From CALRGE01 sp964365765 (GTDB lineage: Bacteria > Patescibacteriota > Gracilibacteria > UBA1369 > 2-02-FULL-48-14): DNA of 6,832 bases. Positions 1 to 4,668 of this stretch are shown here, piece after piece. Position numbers and translations under genes: made by a program. The notes beneath the pieces are model-generated. The model made no database searches. It saw nothing but the letters and a program-made list of their open reading frames with translations, and was not told the DNA's origin. The stretch spans positions 1 through 6,832 of the forward strand of contig CAYIRB010000055.1 in assembly GCA_964365765.1 (NCBI GenBank), in the 5' to 3' direction. Positions within the stretch are counted from its first letter, which is position 1. Every line of letters starts with the position of its first letter.

Positions 1-101
1 CACCCTACGACTTAAACAAGGGGCGAATAGTTTTCCGTCATAAAAAGGGCGGACCGGCTCCTGAAGACAGCGCTGAAGAACCTCAAACACCTCAAAAATG
101 A
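1..101 (+). CDS. infA: Translation initiation factor IF-1, 3' end only
   Basis: Only the last 32 codons are present; the first complete codon begins at base 3 and the TGA stop is at 99-101. The visible protein starts PYDLNKGRIVFR, matching the final beta strand of the IF-1 OB fold (E. coli IF-1 ends with TPYDLSKGRIVFRSR). IF-1 binds the 30S A site during initiation, together with IF-2 and IF-3. Where E. coli IF-1 stops two residues after IVFR, this protein runs on for 20 more residues, rich in Pro, Glu and Gln (HKKGGPAPEDSAEEPQTPQK). This should be a disordered tail. The stop overlaps the start of rpmJ as ATGA, so the two genes are probably translationally coupled. The identification rests on a short but distinctive stretch and on the expected infA-rpmJ order. 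Confidence 0.9.
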   Translation, partial: PYDLNKGRIVFRHKKGGPAPEDSAEEPQTPQK

Positions 102-214
102 AAGTACGAGCATCAACAAAAAAAATCTGCAGCAGTTGCAAGGTCATCCGAAGAAAGGGTGTTGTGAGAGTGATATGCTCAAAATCCCCAAAACATAAGC
201 AAAGACAAGGGTAG
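98..214 (+). CDS. rpmJ: 50S ribosomal protein L36 (bL36)
   Basis: A 38-residue protein, the normal length for bL36: MKVRASTKKICSSCK at the N-terminus and SPKHKQRQG at the C-terminus. The zinc-ribbon ligands Cys11, Cys14, Cys27 and His33 are all present, so this is the zinc-binding (C+) form. L36 is a small basic protein that helps fold the 23S rRNA near the base of the L7/L12 stalk. The start ATG (98-100) overlaps the infA stop TGA (99-101), and the upstream 20 bases contain no Shine-Dalgarno-like purine run, so initiation probably depends on ribosomes ending infA. Position between infA and rpsM is the classic arrangement. Its TAG stop abuts the first hairpin of the downstream leader with no gap. 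Confidence 0.96.
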   Translation: MKVRASTKKICSSCKVIRRKGVVRVICSKSPKHKQRQG

Positions 215-275
215 TCGCCGAAGGCGAGCATTAGGCCCTAAGTAAGGGGCCGCAATACCACGCACCGAAGGTGCG
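215..275 (+). promoter_or_regulatory. Three-hairpin leader before rpsM
   Basis: This 88-bp gap (215-302) has three short inverted repeats that would fold in the mRNA. (1) TCGCC/GGCGA at 215-219/223-227 with loop GAA, starting on the base after the rpmJ stop. (2) GGCCC/GGGCC at 234-238/247-251 with an 8-base loop. (3) CGCACC/GGTGCG at 261-266/270-275 with loop GAA. No T-tract follows any of them, so they do not look like intrinsic terminators. The remaining 276-302 is AT-rich, unstructured, and lacks a Shine-Dalgarno sequence before the rpsM ATG. Possible roles are an RNA-processing or stability element, or a ribosomal-protein autoregulatory site: S4 represses the equivalent operon of E. coli from the rpsM leader, but these hairpins do not visibly resemble that pseudoknot. 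Confidence 0.5.
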
Positions 276-302
276 CTAAACTAAGAAAATAATTTAAATA
301 AC

Positions 303-683
303 ATGGCGCGACTCTGCGGAATACAATTACCGGATAACAAAAGAGCTGAAGTGGGACTCACCTACATCTACGGAGTGGGACGCAGTCTGTCCAAAACGAT
401 TTTGAAGAAAAACAATATCAATCTTGACACTAAAATTAAAGATTTATCCGAAGAGGAATTGGCAAAACTTCGCGACGCTCTCGGTAAAGTGATTACGGAA
501 GGTGAATTGAGAAGAAAAACCCAGCTCGACGTTAAGCGACTGCAGGATATCGGCTCTTACAAAGGATACCGCCACAAGAGAAGACTTCCCGTACGAGGCC
601 AAAGAACAAAAACCAACGCCCGCACAAAGAGAGGCAAGAAGGTAACGGTGGGCAGTGGACGTCGTAAAGAAGAGAAAAAATAA
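303..683 (+). CDS. rpsM: 30S ribosomal protein S13 (uS13)
   Basis: The protein has 126 residues (E. coli S13 has 118). It begins MARLCGIQLP, matching the family start MARIAGxxxP, which fixes the ATG. The helix-two-turn-helix region carries IYGVGR (22-27), and the C-terminal rRNA/tRNA-binding tail carries RRLPVRGQRTKTNARTKRG (93-111), where most bacteria have RGLPVRGQRTxTNARTxKG. S13 sits in the 30S head, forms intersubunit bridges with the 50S central protuberance, and its basic tail reaches toward the P-site tRNA. The last 15 residues are very basic (GSGRRKEEKK end). No Shine-Dalgarno sequence precedes it; the start is preceded by AATAAC, as is that of rpsK. It lies between rpmJ and rpsK, the usual order. 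Confidence 0.97.
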   Translation: MARLCGIQLPDNKRAEVGLTYIYGVGRSLSKTILKKNNINLDTKIKDLSEEELAKLRDALGKVITEGELRRKTQLDVKRLQDIGSYKGYRHKRRLPVRGQRTKTNARTKRGKKVTVGSGRRKEEKK

Positions 684-686
684 CAG

Positions 687-723
687 TCACGCGAGAAGCG
701 TGAGCATTGGCACCTTCGGGTGC
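687..723 (+). promoter_or_regulatory. Two-hairpin leader before rpsK
   Basis: The 56-bp gap between rpsM and rpsK holds two perfect hairpins. The first is TCACGC/GCGTGA at 687-692/698-703 with loop GAGAA, three bases after the rpsM stop. The second is GCACC/GGTGC at 710-714/719-723 closing a TTCG loop, the very stable cUUCGg tetraloop. Sixteen bases then lead to the rpsK ATG, ending CAATAAC and with no Shine-Dalgarno sequence. There is no T-run, so a terminator is unlikely. The block shares GAGCATT(A)GG, the GCACC/GGTGC stem and a following CTAA with the leader before rpsM, suggesting related elements. Its function is unknown. Confidence 0.5.
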
Positions 724-739
724 GTACTAACCCAATAAC

Positions 740-1192
740 ATGAAAGAAGAAATTAAAAAAATCACTGAGAAACCGCAAGACGCGGCCGCTGCAACAACGG
801 ACGGAAAACCGGACGGGAAAAAAATTAAAAGAAGCAAGAAGAGAACGGTCTCGCACGGGCATATCTTTATTATAGCGGGTTTTAACAACACGCTCATAAC
901 AATTACCGACACCGAGGGAGACACGATCGCTTGGTCAAGCGCGGGCGCATGCGGATTCAAGGGGACAAAAAAATCAACTCCATACGCCGCGCAAATGGCG
1001 GCCGAGAGCGCGGCGGAAAAAGCCAAAGCATTCGGGTTCGAAAAAGCGGATGTGTTCGTAAAAGGAGTCGGAACGGGGCGCGAACAAGCCTTAAGAGGAA
1101 TAATCGCTCAAGGGATCGAGGTCTTAAAAATCGCGGATCTCACTCCAACCCCCCATAACGGTTGCAAAAAGCCGAGAGTCAGAAGGGTATAA
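740..1192 (+). CDS. rpsK: 30S ribosomal protein S11 (uS11)
   Basis: The protein has 150 residues against about 129 in E. coli. The extra length is an N-terminal extension of about 20 residues rich in Lys, Glu and Ala before the conserved core. The core shows FNNT (48-51), TITD (54-57), GFKGTKKSTPYAAQMAAE (72-89), VKGVGTGRE (107-115) and the C-terminal PHNGCKKPRVRRV (138-150). S11 lies on the 30S platform, contacts 16S rRNA helix 23 and lines the mRNA exit region. Two conserved places differ from the usual consensus: VKGPGPGRE has become VKGVGTGRE, and PHNGCRPPKxRRV has become PHNGCKKPRVRRV. The ATG at 740 is the first start in this frame and no later ATG lies near the core start, so the extension is likely real. 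Confidence 0.97.
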   Translation: MKEEIKKITEKPQDAAAATTDGKPDGKKIKRSKKRTVSHGHIFIIAGFNNTLITITDTEGDTIAWSSAGACGFKGTKKSTPYAAQMAAESAAEKAKAFGFEKADVFVKGVGTGREQALRGIIAQGIEVLKIADLTPTPHNGCKKPRVRRV

Positions 1193-1207
1193 TCAACTAA
1201 TTTTAAT

Positions 1208-1822
1208 ATGTCTAGATACACAGGACCAAAAGCCAGACTTGTAAGAAGATTCGGAGTAAACCTCTTCGATTCACCAAAATTCGACAAAATTTTGGAAAGA
1301 AGACCTCACCCTCCGGGCATGCACGGAAAAAACAGGGTCGGAAAAGCTTCCGAATATAAAAAGCAACTTTTGGAAAAACAAAAATTGCGTTTTATGTTCG
1401 GCATAACCGAAAAACAACTTAGAAACTATTACAAAAAAGCCATTTCCTTGAATGAAGCGAGCGACATCGCTCTGATGAAGCTTGTTGAGAAGCGACTGGA
1501 CAACACGGTTTACAGAGCCGGCTTCGCGAAAACACGCGCTCAAGCAAGACAAATGGTGGGTCACGGCATTTTCATGCTGAACGGCCGAAGAGTTTCCATT
1601 CCGTCAATGCAAATCCGCGAAGGCGACGTGATCGAAGTCCGTGAAAAACTGAAAGCCAGCCCTCTTTTCCTTGAGGTGAAAGAAGATAAAAAGTTCGACC
1701 ACGCGAGATGGTTGAAATCGGAGCAAAAAGCTCTTAAATCCGAGGTTGTCGCACTCCCGACCGAAGAAGACATCGACAAATTGATCGAGGCTCACCTTAT
1801 CGTTGAATTCTATTCCAAATAA
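1208..1822 (+). CDS. rpsD: 30S ribosomal protein S4 (uS4), zinc-free form
   Basis: The protein has 204 residues, normal for bacterial S4. It begins MSRYTGPKARLVRR; where zinc-binding versions carry paired cysteines, this protein has none, and indeed it contains no cysteine at all (C- form). The N-terminal segment has RRPHPPGMHG (31-40). The S4 RNA-binding domain covers about residues 94-156 (RLDNTVYRAGFAKTRAQAR, then GRRVSIPSMQIREGDVIEV). The end, LIVEFYSK, matches the usual LIVExYSR. S4 nucleates 30S assembly on the 5' domain of 16S rRNA and in E. coli represses the alpha operon. It starts 15 bp after rpsK, with the AT-rich gap lacking any Shine-Dalgarno sequence. Confidence 0.97.
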   Translation: MSRYTGPKARLVRRFGVNLFDSPKFDKILERRPHPPGMHGKNRVGKASEYKKQLLEKQKLRFMFGITEKQLRNYYKKAISLNEASDIALMKLVEKRLDNTVYRAGFAKTRAQARQMVGHGIFMLNGRRVSIPSMQIREGDVIEVREKLKASPLFLEVKEDKKFDHARWLKSEQKALKSEVVALPTEEDIDKLIEAHLIVEFYSK

Positions 1823-1843
1823 TCCTAATAACGCCCTCTTCCT

Positions 1844-2821
1844 ATGCATATCATTCAAGAAGAAATCGGGCTCCCGAAGATCACGGAATCTTCCATGGGA
1901 GATTTTCACTCGACCTTCACGGTCAGCCCGCTTCCGGCAGGTTACGGTACCACCTTGGGGAATGCCCTGAGAAGGGTTATGCTCTCTTCCCTACCCGGGG
2001 CGGCGGCCACGGGAATAAAAGTAAAAGGCGCCACTCATGAATATACGGTCATTAAAGGAGTGAAAGACAGTATTTTGGATATTATGCTCAATTTGAAGCA
2101 ATTGGCTATAACAAAAGAAACAAAAGAGCCTTCCATCGTTCACCTGAAGGTTAAAAAAGGCGGCGTGGTTACCGCAGGCGACATTGATGTCCCGAGCGAT
2201 ATTAAAATTCACAATCCGGATCTCTACATTACAACTCTCGAAGATAAAAACGCCGGCATAGACATGGAAATCAGAATCGAAAAAGGAATCGGTTACAGGC
2301 CCGCGCAAATCGGGCAGAGTTCCGGCGACGCGGAAATGATCGAAATTGACGCGGTTTTCACTCCCGTTCAAAAAATTCACTACGGAGTGGAAGCGGTTCG
2401 TGTCGGACAAAGAACCGACTTGGACAGAATGCATCTTGAAATGAAGACGAACGGATCAATCGCCCCGAAAGAAGCGATGCGCTTCGCGGCAAACGTGCTT
2501 GAATCCTACTTCAACATTTTCAACCGCGACCAAAAACCGGTTGAACCGGAGTTTATGAGTGACTTCGAAAAAATCGCGGCAAAAGCTCAGGAAGAAGAAA
2601 GTTCAAAGCCCAAGCAAGAATCTTACACGCCTATCGAAATATTGGGACTTTCTCCAAGAACATTGAATTCTCTTATCAACGGTGACATCGGTTCCATCGA
2701 ACAGCTTGTAAAATGCAGTGAATCGAAACTTTCAAACTTGCGCGGCTTCGGAAAGAAAGCACTCACGGAAGTCGCTGACGCGCTTGAGAAGAGAGGCCTT
2801 GCCTTATGCAAGGATGAGTAA
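1844..2821 (+). CDS. rpoA: DNA-directed RNA polymerase subunit alpha
   Basis: The protein has 325 residues (E. coli alpha has 329). The N-terminal domain (about 1-230) drives alpha dimerisation and binding of beta and beta'. It contains GYGTTLGNALRRVMLSSLPG (33-52), VKDSILDIMLNLKQLAI (73-89) and IEKGIGYRPA (145-154). A charged linker (about 232-259) leads to the C-terminal domain, which binds UP-element DNA and activators. In E. coli, Arg265 and Asn268 of that domain contact DNA; here LSPRTLN supplies Arg272 and Asn275, and GFGKKALTEV (301-310) matches the second DNA-contact helix region, with Gly where E. coli has Asn294. The DNA-reading surface therefore looks functional. It lies 21 bp after rpsD, without a Shine-Dalgarno sequence. 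Its TAA stop directly abuts the -35 element of the next promoter. Confidence 0.98.
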   Translation: MHIIQEEIGLPKITESSMGDFHSTFTVSPLPAGYGTTLGNALRRVMLSSLPGAAATGIKVKGATHEYTVIKGVKDSILDIMLNLKQLAITKETKEPSIVHLKVKKGGVVTAGDIDVPSDIKIHNPDLYITTLEDKNAGIDMEIRIEKGIGYRPAQIGQSSGDAEMIEIDAVFTPVQKIHYGVEAVRVGQRTDLDRMHLEMKTNGSIAPKEAMRFAANVLESYFNIFNRDQKPVEPEFMSDFEKIAAKAQEEESSKPKQESYTPIEILGLSPRTLNSLINGDIGSIEQLVKCSESKLSNLRGFGKKALTEVADALEKRGLALCKDE

Positions 2822-2850
2822 TTGACATACAGCGGCGTAGCCGCTATAAA
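2822..2850 (+). promoter_or_regulatory. Sigma70-type promoter for rplQ-rplM-rpsI
   Basis: A consensus -35 TTGACA (2822-2827), a 17-bp spacer, and a -10 TATAAA (2845-2850; five of six consensus bases). The -35 starts on the base after the rpoA stop codon. The predicted transcription start is near 2857, giving a leader of about 16 bases before the rplQ ATG at 2873, too short and too poor in purines for a Shine-Dalgarno site. This would let the three downstream r-protein genes be transcribed independently of rpoA. It is the best promoter match in the window, but transcription has not been shown. Confidence 0.75.
2831..2845 (+). repeat. Perfect inverted repeat inside the rplQ promoter spacer
   Basis: AGCGGC (2831-2836), loop GTA, GCCGCT (2840-2845). 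The repeat fills most of the 17-bp spacer and its last base is the first T of the -10 hexamer. As DNA it could be an operator; as RNA in transcripts reading through from rpoA it would form a 6-bp hairpin nine bases after the stop codon. No T-run follows, so it is not a standard terminator. Confidence 0.6.
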
Positions 2851-2872
2851 TACGCACCGCTAACAAAATATC

Positions 2873-3226
2873 ATGAGACACAACAAAAAAAATCTGAAGA
2901 TGAACATGCAACGCGACCACGCGGCCGCATTGCTTCGAAATCTCGCGACCTCGATTATTTTGTACGAAAAGGTTACGACAACCGCGAGCAAAGCCAAAAT
3001 GGTTCGTCCGATAGTGGAAAATCTAATCACGATCGCGAAAGAAAAGGACACCATGAACGCGATCAGACAAATCAATCAAGTGGTATTTGACCAAAACGCA
3101 GGAAAAAAACTTCTTGAAGTATTGCGCGACCGCTACAAATCAAGAAAAGGCGGCTACACCAGAATCCTTAAAACGGGTTACAGAAAAGGCGACGCGGCTC
3201 CAATTGTATCAATTCAACTTGTATGA
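2873..3226 (+). CDS. rplQ: 50S ribosomal protein L17 (bL17)
   Basis: The protein has 117 residues, close to the short bacterial L17 type. It begins MRHNKKNLKMNM, corresponding to the usual MRHRxxxxxLNR. It continues with LLRNLATSIILYEKVTTTASKAK (20-42), the conserved L17 signature helix and strand, and ends GGYTRILKTGYRKGDAAPIVSIQLV (93-117), matching GGYTRIxKxGxRxGDAAPMxxIEL. L17 lies near the peptide exit tunnel on the solvent side of the 50S subunit. The start is supported by the family N-terminus and by the promoter just upstream. Its TGA stop overlaps the rplM start as ATGA. Confidence 0.97.
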   Translation: MRHNKKNLKMNMQRDHAAALLRNLATSIILYEKVTTTASKAKMVRPIVENLITIAKEKDTMNAIRQINQVVFDQNAGKKLLEVLRDRYKSRKGGYTRILKTGYRKGDAAPIVSIQLV

Positions 3227-3660
3227 CAACTTATCACCCAAAACTGCCGGACGTGAAAAAAATGAGGGAATGGATCCTCATTGACGCCGAGGGCATCGTG
3301 CTCGGACAACTCGCGAGCAAAGTCGCCGATTTATTGCGCGGAAAACATAAAGTAATCTGGAATCCTTCGGTAGACTGCGGAGATTATGTCGTGGTTCTCA
3401 ACGCTGAGAAAATCGTCCTCACAAGAAACAAGGACGAAAAAAAGATTTACATTCACCATACCGGATTCCCCGGAGGTATTAAGGAGAAAACAGCTGGAAA
3501 AATGCGTTTGGAACATCCCGAGAGAATAATTCAAATGGCCGTGCACGGAATGATTCCAAGAAACAGACTTCGAAAATTCATGCTCGACAGACTTAAAGTT
3601 TACGCGGGCGTAAAAAATCCTCATGAAAATGAGAAATTAAAAACCCTTAATCTTAAATAA
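3223..3660 (+). CDS. rplM: 50S ribosomal protein L13 (uL13)
   Basis: The protein has 145 residues (E. coli L13 has 142). Landmarks are WILIDAEGIVLGQLASKVADLLRGKHK (17-43), DCGDYVVVLNAEKI (51-64), IYIHHTGFPGGIKE (75-88) and the signature stretch AVHGMIPRNRLRKFMLDRLKVYAG (106-129). L13 is an early-binding 23S rRNA protein needed for 50S assembly. The ATG at 3223-3225 overlaps the rplQ stop, and its own TAA stop overlaps the rpsI start (TAATG). No Shine-Dalgarno sequence is present, so expression of rplQ-rplM-rpsI probably depends on coupled reinitiation. rplM followed by rpsI is one of the most conserved gene pairs in bacteria. Confidence 0.97.
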   Translation: MTTYHPKLPDVKKMREWILIDAEGIVLGQLASKVADLLRGKHKVIWNPSVDCGDYVVVLNAEKIVLTRNKDEKKIYIHHTGFPGGIKEKTAGKMRLEHPERIIQMAVHGMIPRNRLRKFMLDRLKVYAGVKNPHENEKLKTLNLK

Positions 3661-4070
3661 TGACCGAAGAAATCAAATTTAAAGGCACTTACTTCTACGC
3701 CAACGGCAAAAGAAAAACCGCCGTGGCCCGCGTGCGCCTTTATAAAGGAACCGGTCGCGTCGTCGTAAACGGGAAAGATCCAAAAGACTACTTTTCAAGC
3801 AAAGACATGCTGGACATCTTCATGGCGCCTCTTTTAGCTACAAACAACGCGAAGAACTTCGATATAAGCGCCGTCATCACCGGCGGCGGCATGCAAGCCC
3901 ACTCGGAAGCGTTTCGCCACGGAATCTCTAAAGCTTTGGTTGTTGCCGAAGCCGGTAACAGACAAACTCTAAAACCTCTCGGATTCCTCACACGCGACTC
4001 GCGCGTTAAGGAAAGAAAGAAGTACGGTCTACACAAAGCCCGTCGAGCTCCGCAGTTCAGTAAGCGCTAG
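3660..4070 (+). CDS. rpsI: 30S ribosomal protein S9 (uS9)
   Basis: The protein has 136 residues (E. coli S9 has 130). Landmarks are YFYANGKRKTAVARVRLYKG (11-30), GGGMQAHSEAFRHGISKAL (75-93) and the C-terminal tail KKYGLHKARRAPQFSKR (120-136). The final Ser-Lys-Arg reaches the P-site tRNA anticodon loop in known 30S structures and is intact. The usual GGGxxGQAxAxRHGIARAL appears with Ala-His in place of Gly-Gln. The ATG shares its A with the rplM TAA stop. The gene's last 14 bases overlap, tail to tail, the end of the - strand gene; no intrinsic terminator is evident after its TAG stop. Confidence 0.97.
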   Translation: MTEEIKFKGTYFYANGKRKTAVARVRLYKGTGRVVVNGKDPKDYFSSKDMLDIFMAPLLATNNAKNFDISAVITGGGMQAHSEAFRHGISKALVVAEAGNRQTLKPLGFLTRDSRVKERKKYGLHKARRAPQFSKR

Positions 4071-4584
4071 GAAAGACTTGCGACGCGGCAAGCGGACGGG
4101 TCTTGGACATCGTATATGGATAAAGCGCGATTACGTCTTTCGGCGTTCCCAAACTTGTTACAATCATCAAAAATTCCGGTGATGATGAAACTTCCTCAAC
4201 TTCGTTAAAAACAACAACAACTATCCCGTCATCCTCGATGGTTTCACCCTTTCTTCTACGTAAAAAATCCAAAAAACAGGCTTGCACCTCATCATTCGCA
4301 AGCAAAACATGCAAGCCCTCCGAAGCCAAAGGGTTATAAACGCCCAAGTCTCTTCTGCTAATCATCCGGGATGTAGTATCGTGTGGAGCCGAAACATAGG
4401 TTACCTCACTACGCGTTGTATCACGTATTTTATACCGCCTGGTCTTGCACTCCCATATGCGCTTGATCGACTCCGTAAAGCGAGCCACGCTTATCTCAAA
4501 ATGATTCTTCATGGTGATACTGTCCACACCCAAAGGCAAAAACACATTTTCCGGCCCGTAAACAATTTTGTCATTTCTATTCAT
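4057..4584 (-). CDS. Hypothetical protein, 175 aa, family not recognised
   Basis: I do not recognise this protein. It is the longest open frame in the 598 bases between rpsI and trmD, and a strong promoter lies directly upstream (TTGACG, 17 bp, TATAGT), spaced so that transcription would begin on the A of the ATG. That promoter supports both the gene and its start; Met25 (MKNHFEIS) is an alternative start. There is no signal peptide or membrane segment. The N-terminal half is basic, with an amphipathic stretch HFEISVARFTESIKRIWE (28-45). The middle holds HDTTSRMISRRDLGVYNP (68-85). The second half looks alpha/beta, with hydrophobic strands at VLLA (93-96), IVVVVF (121-126) and FLMIVTSLG (138-146), followed by ALYPY (153-157). 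Small size and isolation could fit a toxin-like nuclease or an orphan accessory protein, but no catalytic motif can be assigned. It is convergent with rpsI and divergent from trmD. Confidence 0.65.
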   Translation of the reverse strand: MNRNDKIVYGPENVFLPLGVDSITMKNHFEISVARFTESIKRIWECKTRRYKIRDTTRSEVTYVSAPHDTTSRMISRRDLGVYNPLASEGLHVLLANDEVQACFLDFLRRRKGETIEDDGIVVVVFNEVEEVSSSPEFLMIVTSLGTPKDVIALYPYTMSKTRPLAASQVFPSAY

Positions 4585-4590
4585 ACCAGA

Positions 4591-4619
4591 ACTATATTAT
4601 AAATTCTCACACTCGTCAA
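4591..4619 (-). promoter_or_regulatory. Promoter of the - strand hypothetical gene, predicted leaderless
   Basis: Read on the - strand: -35 TTGACG (4619-4614), 17-bp spacer, -10 TATAGT (4596-4591). Each hexamer has five of six consensus bases. Counting the usual six bases from the end of the -10 to position -1 puts +1 at 4584, the A of the ATG. The predicted mRNA therefore has no 5' leader, in line with the missing Shine-Dalgarno sequence. Confidence 0.7.
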
Positions 4620-4634
4620 AGACATGACAAATTC

Positions 4635-4662
4635 TTTAAAAACTCAAAAAAACAGGTAGAAT
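4635..4662 (+). promoter_or_regulatory. Promoter of trmD, predicted leaderless
   Basis: -35 TTTAAA (4635-4640, four of six consensus bases), 16-bp A-rich spacer, -10 TAGAAT (4657-4662, five of six). The same count places +1 at 4669, the A of the trmD ATG. The only Shine-Dalgarno-like bases are AGG at 4654-4656, 12 bases from the start and inside the promoter, so they would not be transcribed if +1 is as predicted. This is weaker than the opposite-facing promoter, but the matching geometry supports it. Confidence 0.55.
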
Positions 4663-4668
4663 ACAAGC

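Noticed and set aside
215..275. The rpsM leader hairpins as an intrinsic terminator or as an S4-binding pseudoknot.
   Set aside because: There is no U-tract after any stem, and I could not find loop-to-downstream complementarity that would form the known S4 pseudoknot.
707..738. TTGGCA at 707-712 in the rpsM-rpsK gap as a -35 element.
   Set aside because: No -10-like hexamer lies at 16-18 bp; TACTAA is only 12 bp away.
1162..1193. TATAAT at 1188-1193 with TTGCAA upstream, as a promoter for rpsD.
   Set aside because: The spacer is 20 bp and the TATAAT covers the end of the rpsK coding sequence and its TAA stop, so it is probably a chance match.
4073..4104. Hairpin after rpsI (CTTGC/GCAAG at 4077-4081/4088-4092, with AAGA/TCTT around it) as a terminator.
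   Set aside because: No T-run follows on either strand and the stretch is inside the 3' end of the - strand gene. The inner and outer stems are separated by unpaired bases, so a stable terminator is not supported.
4057..4584. Assignment of the - strand gene as a barnase/RelE-type RNase toxin.
   Set aside because: The basic helix, central His/Arg and late strand ending in YPY gave a loose impression of that fold, but no diagnostic motif could be matched and no antitoxin-like partner gene is adjacent.
4282..4602. A 106-codon + strand open frame opposite the hypothetical gene.
   Set aside because: It lies almost wholly antisense to the 175-codon frame, has no promoter of its own that I can see, and its protein has no recognisable features. 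The promoter and spacing favour the - strand gene.
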